From an uncultured Muribaculaceae bacterium (lineage in GTDB: Bacteria > Bacteroidota > Bacteroidia > Bacteroidales > Muribaculaceae): a stretch of 34,045 nt of DNA. Position numbers and translations under genes: made by a program. This document shows, in pieces, positions 1 through 5,647 of the stretch (positions within the stretch are counted from its first letter, which is position 1; every line of letters begins with the position of its first letter). The notes below the pieces were generated by a model that was given only the letters and a program-made list of their open reading frames with translations, was not told where the DNA came from and searched no databases. The stretch spans positions 1-34,045 of the forward strand of contig CAJUBM010000011.1 of assembly GCA_910584735.1 (NCBI GenBank). Reading direction: 5' to 3'.

Positions 1-58
1 TCCGCCTCTTCTGGTGGCCTGCCGTCCCGGAGGTCCGGCGCCACTACCATCCGGCGCC
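1..58 (+). repeat. Right arm of an interspersed palindromic repeat (partial copy)
   Basis: This stretch matches 19863-19920 with about four substitutions; 13-50 is identical to 19875-19912 over 38 nt. At the second site the sequence is the right arm of a long hairpin, so the left arm of this copy presumably lies before the window. It sits in the gap downstream of the minus-strand Bax-inhibitor gene. An ORF can be read through it, but the match to a non-coding hairpin arm argues against coding. Confidence 0.85.
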
Positions 59-98
59 TCATTTAAGTCTCCATTGCCAAAAGTGTTAATAACAGAAG

Positions 99-129
99 CG
101 GTGTGTCAAAATTCATTTTTGACACACCG
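99..129. terminator. Perfect 13-bp hairpin downstream of the Bax-inhibitor gene
   Basis: CGGTGTGTCAAAA (99-111) and TTTTGACACACCG (117-129) are exact reverse complements around the loop TTCAT. The hairpin lies 36 nt past the stop of the minus-strand gene that ends at 165. There is no extended T tract beyond the stem on the minus strand, although the A/T pairs at the loop end are unusual. Related GTGTC/GACAC hairpins lie at other gene ends (5623-5647, 19704-19977, 21166-21199). A role as transcript end or mRNA stabiliser is inferred. Confidence 0.6.
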
Positions 130-164
130 ACACATGTATGGGGGCTCCGTTGTTTGGGTTGTGT

Positions 165-899
165 TTAGTCGCGCGAGGCGCCGAAGAAGCGGAGTAGGTA
201 GATGAACAGGTTTATGAAGTCAAGGTAGAGCGACAGGGCGCCCCAGGTGGCTATGTTCTGCGAGGCTATTCCGGGGTTGGCGGCGGCAAGGCGCTTGATG
301 TTCTGGGTGTCATAGGCGGTGAGGCCGATGAAAATCAGCACCCCGGCGCCGGAGATAATCCAGTCAAACACGGAGTTTGCCCAGAAGATGTTCACTACCA
401 GCGCGATCAGCAGGCCGAAAAGAGCCATGTAGAGGAACGAGCCTATCTTTGTGAGGTCGCGGGTGGTGAAGTAGCCGTAGACGCTCATGGCGCCGAATGT
501 GCCGGCACAGATGAGGAATGTCTTGAACAGCGAGGCATACGAGAAGGCCAGGCATACTATGGACAGTGTCAGGCCGTTGACAATGGCGAATAGGTAGAAC
601 AGGCCGGTAGCCATGGCAGGAGCCAGTTTGTTGAGACGGGCCGAAATCCAGAGAACCAGGCCGATTTCCACTATTGCAAGACCCCAATAGAGCCAGCGGT
701 TGGTGGCAAGATAGAGCGAGAAGTCTGTATGGAAAACCGCTACGAACACCGAGGTGGCTGCTGTAACCAACAGGGCGAGAAACATCTTTATATAGACCTT
801 CTTCATAACCTGCGACACTTGCTGGTCGAGGCTCATGCCCGAGGGCTGCTGCCAATATTGAGGCCGGGTGTCCTGTCTGGGCTGATAATAGTTGTTCAT
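165..899 (-). CDS. Bax inhibitor-1 (BI-1/YccA-YbhL) family membrane protein
   Basis: This 244-residue protein has a hydrophilic, Gln/Pro/Tyr-rich N-terminus of about 30 residues followed by about seven hydrophobic segments with very short loops, the usual BI-1 layout. The segment with GLTAYDTQNIK before the last two helices is typical of bacterial YccA/YbhL proteins. Known members sit in the inner membrane; some act as pH-sensitive calcium leak channels, and E. coli YccA modulates FtsH. The physiological role here is unknown. It lies 99 nt downstream of argS on the same strand. The start at 899 is the first ATG after an AT-rich leader, and I see no good TTTG/TAnnTTTG promoter in the gap, so read-through from argS is possible. 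The family call is firm; the function is not. Confidence 0.92.
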   Translation of the reverse strand: MNNYYQPRQDTRPQYWQQPSGMSLDQQVSQVMKKVYIKMFLALLVTAATSVFVAVFHTDFSLYLATNRWLYWGLAIVEIGLVLWISARLNKLAPAMATGLFYLFAIVNGLTLSIVCLAFSYASLFKTFLICAGTFGAMSVYGYFTTRDLTKIGSFLYMALFGLLIALVVNIFWANSVFDWIISGAGVLIFIGLTAYDTQNIKRLAAANPGIASQNIATWGALSLYLDFINLFIYLLRFFGASRD

Positions 900-998
900 A
901 TTTCTTATATAAAAGTGAGAGTGATTTTTTATTAGACCTGTAGTATATACAAACGTTTAACCGGGTTGGTTTATTGTTGTCTTCAGGCTACAGGCGGA

Positions 999-2786
999 TT
1001 ACATGCGTTCGGGCACACGGATTCCGAGAAGCGCCATGGCGGTGCTTACCGTGCGGGCGCATACCTCGGTCAGGGCCAGGCGCAGGGAGCGTTTGGCGGT
1101 GTCCTCCTCGCGCAGCACGGGACAGTCGTGGTAGAACTGGTTGTACTGCTTCACAAGCTCGTAGGCATAGTTGGCTATAAGCGCCGGAGAGAATGTGCGT
1201 CCGGCCTCGGCCACTGTGGAGGGGAAGTCGGCGAGGGTCTGTATAAGCGTTATCTCGCGGTCGCAGGGCTGTACGGCGGTGTATTCCGAGGTTGCCATCC
1301 CTTTCTCGGCGGCGTTGCGCAGCACGGAGCGCATGCGGGCGTAGGTATATTGGATGAAAGGGCCTGTGTTGCCGTTGAAGTCGATTGACTCCTTGGGGTT
1401 GAACATCATGTTCTTGCGTGGATCCACCTTGAGGAGGAAGTATTTCAGGGCGCCAAGTCCGACGGTCTCGGAAATCTCGTCAATCTCCTGCTGAGACAGG
1501 CCGTCGAGCTTGCCGAGTTCGCGCGAAACCTCGCGGGCTGTGGAAACCATCTCGTCCATGAGGTCGTCGGCATCTACCACCGTGCCCTCGCGGCTCTTCA
1601 TCTTCCCCTCGGGGAGTTCTACCATGCCGTAGGAGAAGTGTACCAGGTCTTTGCCCCATTTGAAGCCGAGACGGTCGAGGAGGAGTGACAGCACCTGGAA
1701 GTGATAGTTCTGCTCGTTGCCGACGACATATATCATGCGGTCTATCGGATAGTCCTGGAAGCGGAGTTTGGCCGTGCCTATATCCTGGGTCATGTACACG
1801 GATGTGCCGTCAGAGCGGAGCAGCAGCTTGTGGTCGAGTCCGGCATCGGTAAGGTCGGCCCATACGGAGCCATCCTCCTTGCGGTACATTATGCCTTTCT
1901 CCAGCCCTTCGAGAACCTTTTCCTTCCCTTCGAGATAAGTGTCCGACTCGTAATATATCTTGTCGAAATCCACTCCCATACGGGCGTAGGTCTCATCGAA
2001 TCCGGCATATACCCACGAGTTCATCATCTGCCACAGCGAGCGTATCTCGGGGTCTTTCTGTTCCCAGAGACGGAGCATGTGGCGCGCTTCCTCCATGAGG
2101 GGAGATTTCTCCTTGGCCTCATCCTCCGACATCCCCGAGGCTACGAGCGCTTTCACTTCCTCGCGATATTTCTTGTCGAAAAGCACATAGAAGTCGCCGA
2201 TAAGATGGTCGCCCTTCTTGCCGGTTGATTCGGGAGTGGCGCCGTTGCCCCATTTCTTCCATGCGAGCATCGACTTGCAGATGTGTATGCCTCGGTCGTT
2301 CACGATGTTGGTCTTTACCACGCGGTTGCCGCAGGCTTTCAATATCTGTGACAGGGAGAAGCCCAGGAGGATATTGCGTATGTGGCCGAGGTGTAGGGGC
2401 TTGTTGGTATTGGGCGATGAGTATTCCACCATTACCAGCGGGGAGGCGTCCGTAGCCGGTGTTATGCCGTAATTGTCGGTGGTGGCGATATGCTCGAGTA
2501 CCGAACTCCAGAACGAGGGTTCGATGACGAGGTTTAGAAACCCTTTGACTACGTTGAAGCGGTCAACGGCGGGTTCGTTGTCAACCAGCCATTGCCCGAT
2601 TTCCTGTCCCACGGCCTCGGGAGCCTTACGTGCGGCTTTCACCCAGGGGAATACCATGACGGTGAGATTCCCTTCGAATTCCTTGCGTGTGGTCTGGGGT
2701 ACTATCCCCTTGGGGTCGGCTTCCACGCCGTAGAGTTCCTTAACGGCACGGGCCACGCCCTGTGCTACTATATCGTCAATCGACAT
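999..2786 (-). CDS. argS: Arginyl-tRNA synthetase
   Basis: Class I aminoacyl-tRNA synthetase that charges tRNA-Arg in the cytoplasm. With the chosen start the protein has 595 residues, the usual length. The N-terminal additional domain (about 1-110) is followed by the HIGH-type motif HLGH (131-134) within PLHLGHIRNILLG, and by the KMSKS-equivalent GKMKSREG near residue 400. The C-terminal anticodon-binding (DALR) domain ends in a typical RVPERM tail. I chose the ATG at 2786 (MSIDDIVAQ) rather than the upstream in-frame ATG at 2822, because the extra 12 residues are atypical and that codon lies close to the ffs terminator. The SRP RNA gene lies 49 nt upstream on the same strand and the Bax-inhibitor gene 99 nt downstream. 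No separate promoter is clear, so expression may come partly from ffs read-through. Confidence 0.97.
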   Translation of the reverse strand: MSIDDIVAQGVARAVKELYGVEADPKGIVPQTTRKEFEGNLTVMVFPWVKAARKAPEAVGQEIGQWLVDNEPAVDRFNVVKGFLNLVIEPSFWSSVLEHIATTDNYGITPATDASPLVMVEYSSPNTNKPLHLGHIRNILLGFSLSQILKACGNRVVKTNIVNDRGIHICKSMLAWKKWGNGATPESTGKKGDHLIGDFYVLFDKKYREEVKALVASGMSEDEAKEKSPLMEEARHMLRLWEQKDPEIRSLWQMMNSWVYAGFDETYARMGVDFDKIYYESDTYLEGKEKVLEGLEKGIMYRKEDGSVWADLTDAGLDHKLLLRSDGTSVYMTQDIGTAKLRFQDYPIDRMIYVVGNEQNYHFQVLSLLLDRLGFKWGKDLVHFSYGMVELPEGKMKSREGTVVDADDLMDEMVSTAREVSRELGKLDGLSQQEIDEISETVGLGALKYFLLKVDPRKNMMFNPKESIDFNGNTGPFIQYTYARMRSVLRNAAEKGMATSEYTAVQPCDREITLIQTLADFPSTVAEAGRTFSPALIANYAYELVKQYNQFYHDCPVLREEDTAKRSLRLALTEVCARTVSTAMALLGIRVPERM

Positions 2787-2834
2787 CGTGGTAAAGTGGT
2801 AAATATGAATGTTAGCGGTCAATAAACTAAAAAA

Positions 2835-2931
2835 GGGTAAGCTGACTACATCGCACCGCTACGACCCCCTACCGCTGCTTCGATCAAGACCTGACGGAGT
2901 TCGGGGGGAGCTGGTCGTGTAGGACTTACCC
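2835..2931 (-). ncRNA. ffs: Signal recognition particle RNA (small bacterial type, 4.5S)
   Basis: Read on the minus strand, the region contains GTCAGGTC, six bases, then GAAGCAGC, which is the conserved SRP domain IV core. The ends close in a perfect 7-bp helix, GGGTAAG with CTTACCC (2925-2931 and 2835-2841), and further pairing (CTACA/TGTAG, CCCCC/GGGGG) gives the expected long hairpin of about 97 nt. The closing helix is followed on the minus strand by TTTTTT, consistent with Rho-independent termination. The RNA pairs with Ffh to target nascent membrane proteins. The apical six bases read TTGATC rather than the C-GGAA-G of E. coli. The consensus promoter at 2936-2966 predicts a 5' end at about 2932, which matches. 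Confidence 0.9.
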
Positions 2932-2935
2932 GGCA

Positions 2936-2966
2936 CAAAGTTACGATTTTTTTTCCGACCTGCAAA
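2936..2966 (-). promoter_or_regulatory. Consensus Bacteroidetes promoter for ffs
   Basis: On the minus strand, TTTG (2963-2966), a 19-nt spacer and TAACTTTG (2936-2943) match the TTTG-N19-TAnnTTTG promoter exactly. Placing the -7 box four bases from the start predicts initiation at about 2932, the first base of the SRP RNA closing helix. It is interleaved with the divergent bioB promoter. Confidence 0.85.
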
Positions 2967-2982
2967 ATTTTCTGTACTTTTG
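2952..2982 (+). promoter_or_regulatory. Promoter for bioB
   Basis: TTTC (2952-2955, one mismatch to TTTG), a 19-nt spacer and TACTTTTG (2975-2982, a match to TAnnTTTG) predict a start near 2986 and a leader of about 17 nt before the bioB ATG. The -33 region of the divergent ffs promoter lies inside the spacer, so the two promoters may compete for polymerase. Confidence 0.7.
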
Positions 2983-3002
2983 TGTATTGTTAACGGTATA
3001 AA

Positions 3003-3992
3003 ATGGATTTTGAATTATTAAAAAGGCTTGAATCCGGGGCTTTGGAAGGAGTTCCCGCAAGTGTGGACGATGCGGAGGCTTTATGGCTCTCTATCGGTGA
3101 CGATGAGGATTTGGCGCCGCTGTGCGATGCCGCCGGCAGGGTGGCGTTGCGACGTTGCGGCCCGGAGATACAGACCTGCTCTATAATAAATGCCCGATCG
3201 GGGCGATGCACCGAGGATTGCAAATGGTGTTCGCAGGCCGGTACGCACCATACCGGCTGCCGCGAATATGATTTCTGCCCGGAAGATGAATTTCTTCGCG
3301 GCCTGCATGATTGTGCCGTGCGCGGTGTGCAGCGCTATTCTATGGTATGCTCCGGGCGCAAGGTGCCGATGAAGGATATACGTGTGTTCGCCGCGATGTA
3401 CGATGAGGCCCGTAGGCGCGAACCGGGAGTGCGTCTGTGTGCATCCATGGGGCTGCTGAACAGGGAGGAGCTGCAGGCGCTGTATGATGCAGGCGTACGC
3501 CGCTACCATTGTAATCTTGAAACGGCCGAATCATATTTCCCGACCCTATGCACAACGCACACACGTGCCGACAAACTGCGCACTATCGCTATGGCTGCCG
3601 AGGTGGGGATGGAACTATGCGTGGGGGGTATCATCGGTATGGGTGAGACCATGCGGCAGCGCCTTGAACTGGCCCGCGAAGCCCGTCAGGCCGGGGCTGT
3701 GTCGCTTCCCTTGAACCTGCTCATCCCTATTCCCGGGACGCCTTTGGAATCGCAGCCCATCTTAGGGGAGCGCGAGGTTGTGGCTTCGGCTGCATTGATG
3801 CGCCTGGTAGCTCCCGATATGAGCATACGGTTCGCCGGAGGCCGTGCGCGGCTTAGCCGCGAGGCTACCGAGCGGATGCTCACCGGCGGTGTGAACGGCG
3901 CCATGGTGGGCGACCTCCTTACCACCCGGGGCAATTCCCCGGAGGAGGACATGGAGATGTTCGCTTCTATTGAGAATAATCCTATTGCATGA
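3003..3992 (+). CDS. bioB: Biotin synthase (radical SAM)
   Basis: BioB inserts sulfur into dethiobiotin in the last step of biotin synthesis. The 329-residue protein has the radical-SAM motif CTEDCKWC (Cys69, Cys73, Cys76), the substrate-region segment YHCNLETAESYF and the GGIIGMGE motif. Of the canonical auxiliary-cluster ligands, those equivalent to E. coli C128, C188 and R260 are present (Cys146, Cys206, Arg276). The position equivalent to C97 appears to be Ser113 in YSMVCSGRK, with a cysteine at 116. Divergent BioB enzymes with a different auxiliary cluster have been reported from obligate anaerobes, and this may be one; that is recollection plus inference. The stop is 4 nt from the next gene, so the two are probably cotranscribed. 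No other biotin gene is in the window. Confidence 0.93.
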   Translation: MDFELLKRLESGALEGVPASVDDAEALWLSIGDDEDLAPLCDAAGRVALRRCGPEIQTCSIINARSGRCTEDCKWCSQAGTHHTGCREYDFCPEDEFLRGLHDCAVRGVQRYSMVCSGRKVPMKDIRVFAAMYDEARRREPGVRLCASMGLLNREELQALYDAGVRRYHCNLETAESYFPTLCTTHTRADKLRTIAMAAEVGMELCVGGIIGMGETMRQRLELAREARQAGAVSLPLNLLIPIPGTPLESQPILGEREVVASAALMRLVAPDMSIRFAGGRARLSREATERMLTGGVNGAMVGDLLTTRGNSPEEDMEMFASIENNPIA

Positions 3993-3996
3993 TATT

Positions 3997-4665
3997 ATGG
4001 TTGACAGTGACAATAACATAGTTATAACCGTAGGGCGCCAGTTCGGTAGTGGCGGACGTGAATTTGGGCGCAGGCTTGCCGAAACGTTAGGTTTTGAGTT
4101 CTACGACAAGCGGCTGCTGCTGGAGGCTGCCCGCATGGCGGGGATGGATGTGTCGTTTTTCGAACGTAGCGATGAGAAGTTCCCGACTTTCGTGTCCGGT
4201 TCGATGGCTTTCAATCTGGGTTATAACCCTATGCCGTGGTACACCGCCTCGTCCATATCTGATGAGTCCCTTTACCGGGATATTGCCACGATGATAAACT
4301 CGTTGGCTGACAAGGGGTCGTGTGTAATAGTGGGACGCTCTGCCGACTATGTGCTGCGCAACCATCCTACTGCACGTGTTATCAGTCTTTTCGTGCATGC
4401 ACCTATTGATATTTGTGTGCGGCGCATCTTGGAGCGTGGCGACTGCGATAATCCAAAGGCCGCCCGGCAGCTTGCCGAGAAGAGTAACAAGCTGCGTGCC
4501 GAATATTACAATTTCTATACCGACCGTCAATGGGGGCATGCCGCCACCTATGACCTGTGCCTGGATTCGGGGTCAATCTCTATGGAAGATGCCGTGGCGC
4601 TTGTGCGCCACTATATAACGCTCCGTTATCCCGATGTGGAACTTCCTGAGGCGGCTCATAGTTAA
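3997..4665 (+). CDS. Cytidylate kinase-like family protein
   Basis: The 222-residue protein begins VDSDNNIVITVGRQFGSGG, a P-loop variant typical of the cytidylate kinase-like family (PF13189) rather than canonical Cmk, followed by the conserved FYDKRLL segment. A CVIVGRSADYVL core strand and an arginine-rich lid-like segment (CVRRILERGD) follow. The family is predicted to phosphorylate a nucleotide or related small molecule; the substrate is unknown. I took the ATG at 3997 because the in-frame ATG at 3970 lies inside bioB and adds unrelated residues. It follows bioB by 4 nt. In other Bacteroidales this family is often a stand-alone gene, so the pairing with bioB may be only cotranscription. 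Confidence 0.85.
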   Translation: MVDSDNNIVITVGRQFGSGGREFGRRLAETLGFEFYDKRLLLEAARMAGMDVSFFERSDEKFPTFVSGSMAFNLGYNPMPWYTASSISDESLYRDIATMINSLADKGSCVIVGRSADYVLRNHPTARVISLFVHAPIDICVRRILERGDCDNPKAARQLAEKSNKLRAEYYNFYTDRQWGHAATYDLCLDSGSISMEDAVALVRHYITLRYPDVELPEAAHS

Positions 4666-4923
4666 ATTGCGTAGAATTAGAAACTTATCCCCGGGCGTAT
4701 GTGTTGTTAAGGTAACAGCATATGCCGTGGCGGGATTAGAAATCTCCATAGAGACGTTGGAAGCGACGTCTGCCCGGATGGCCGGAAATTGCGGACGTCA
4801 CTGCTCCCGTTTCCATGCAAAATGCAACGGCGGGACTATCTTGTTGAAAAACAGATAGTCCCGCTGCTGCATATGGAATGTGGAATGATATATTTTTGAA
4901 AGAAAGGGAACTTTTCGGGCCTT
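4666..4923. other. Gene-free gap with a run of hairpins
   Basis: No credible ORF is present. Three inverted repeats follow one another: GCGTATG/CATATGC (4695-4725), AGACGT/ACGTCT (4752-4771) and a perfect 11-bp stem GCGGGACTATC/GATAGTCCCGC with a 13-nt loop (4830-4864). The last is nested in a wider imperfect palindrome with arms TTCCAT (4811-4816) and ATGGAA. None has a following T tract. The AGACGT-N8-ACGTCT piece resembles short dispersed palindromes I recall from other Bacteroidetes genomes, but I could not check this. The block separates the kinase-like gene from the toxin-antitoxin pair and may be a degraded mobile or REP-type sequence. Confidence 0.6.
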
Positions 4924-4959
4924 AAAGTTGTAGGATATTAAAACTTTTGTATAACTTTG
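4924..4959 (+). promoter_or_regulatory. Toxin-antitoxin promoter with overlapping inverted repeat
   Basis: TAACTTTG (4952-4959) matches the TAnnTTTG -7 box; no clear TTTG lies 19 nt upstream. AAAGTTGTA (4924-4932) and TATAACTTT (4950-4958) form an 8-of-9 inverted repeat that covers the -7 box, which is where a HigA-type antitoxin would be expected to bind for autorepression. The predicted start (about 4963) nearly coincides with the toxin ATG, implying an almost leaderless message. Confidence 0.55.
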
Positions 4960-4963
4960 TTCC

Positions 4964-5323
4964 ATGGAAAGGAGGATTACCACATATGGCGGATATTTTG
5001 AGGAGTTTATGGAAACTCTTGATGATAAGACGCAGTTTAAGATTAAACAGGGATTACTGTTGCTTGCCACTCAACCGCGACTTTCTGTAAAATATGTGAA
5101 ATTAATACAGGATGGCCTTTACGAATTAAGAACTTCATGGGGTGGTAATATCTATCGTGTGTTCTTTATATTTGATAAAGGGAATATTGTGGTGTTGTTT
5201 AATGGGTTTCAAAAAAAGACCCAGCAGACTCCAAGGAACGAAATTAACAAGGCTCTAAAAATAAAAGTAGAATATGAAGAATATAGAAGAGAACAAGATT
5301 CGGGATTACACACCCGTTCTTGA
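4964..5323 (+). CDS. RelE/HigB-type toxin (phage Gp49-like family)
   Basis: The 119-residue protein has the compact RelE-like pattern: an N-terminal helix pair, then LYELRTSWGGNIYRVFFIFDKGNIVVLFNGFQKKTQQTP, in which the strand-rich core, a basic residue pair and the phrase FQKKTQQTP are diagnostic of Gp49/HigB toxins (PF05973). Such toxins cleave mRNA on the ribosome. The gene is followed by, and overlaps by 50 nt, a helix-turn-helix antitoxin, giving the toxin-first order typical of HigBA. Base composition is clearly more AT-rich than the neighbouring housekeeping genes, which suggests horizontal acquisition. The ATG at 4964 gives the standard N-terminus; the next in-frame ATG (5009) would remove the first helix. 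Confidence 0.9.
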   Translation: MERRITTYGGYFEEFMETLDDKTQFKIKQGLLLLATQPRLSVKYVKLIQDGLYELRTSWGGNIYRVFFIFDKGNIVVLFNGFQKKTQQTPRNEINKALKIKVEYEEYRREQDSGLHTRS

Positions 5324-5582
5324 GGCCACTTTCGGCAAGGTTGGAACTGCCGAATGGGATAAGTCCGTAGAAGAGGCCGAAGCCTTTTATACAGGCCAGA
5401 TGCTGCGTGAGAGTAGGCGTGAAATGCATATGACCCAGAGCGAACTGGCTGCTAAACTAAATGTTACAAAATCATATATATCAAGGATTGAAAATGGGTT
5501 CATAACTCCGAGTGTCACTGTTTTTTATCGGATTATAGCTGCACTCGGTATGCGCGTGGAAATTGTTAAACCCATTGGTTGA
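5274..5582 (+). CDS. HigA-type antitoxin, XRE helix-turn-helix
   Basis: The 102-residue protein carries a C-terminal XRE helix-turn-helix (about residues 42-95) with MTQSELAAKLNVTKSYISRIENG, a textbook Cro/C1-type DNA-binding motif. The acidic N-terminal part (EENKIRDYTPVLEATFG) is the likely toxin-contacting segment. The start overlaps the toxin gene by 50 nt in another frame, indicating translational coupling. It is expected to neutralise the upstream toxin and repress the shared promoter, plausibly at the inverted repeat 4924-4958. A free-standing regulator is less likely, given the overlap. Confidence 0.9.
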   Translation: MKNIEENKIRDYTPVLEATFGKVGTAEWDKSVEEAEAFYTGQMLRESRREMHMTQSELAAKLNVTKSYISRIENGFITPSVTVFYRIIAALGMRVEIVKPIG

Positions 5583-5622
5583 TCATTGGTTGATATACAT
5601 ATCCTGGGTGTCAAATTGAGTG

Positions 5623-5647
5623 GTGTCAGAGTTCATTCCTTTGACAT
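5623..5647. terminator. Hairpin between convergent antitoxin and transferase genes
   Basis: GTGTCAGAG (5623-5631) pairs with CTTTGACAT (5639-5647) through seven Watson-Crick and two G-T pairs. It covers the last codons of the minus-strand transferase gene (stop at 5633-5635). The arrangement and loop (TTCATTC) resemble the perfect hairpin at 99-129. A terminator role for the convergent transcripts is inferred from position; there is no T tract. Confidence 0.4.

Noticed and set aside
14..205. 63-residue ORF at the window start
   Set aside because: It covers the repeat arm and runs into the antisense of the Bax-inhibitor gene; no family features.
2787..2822. Upstream in-frame start of argS
   Set aside because: The 12 extra residues are unlike ArgS N-termini and the codon lies close to the ffs terminator.
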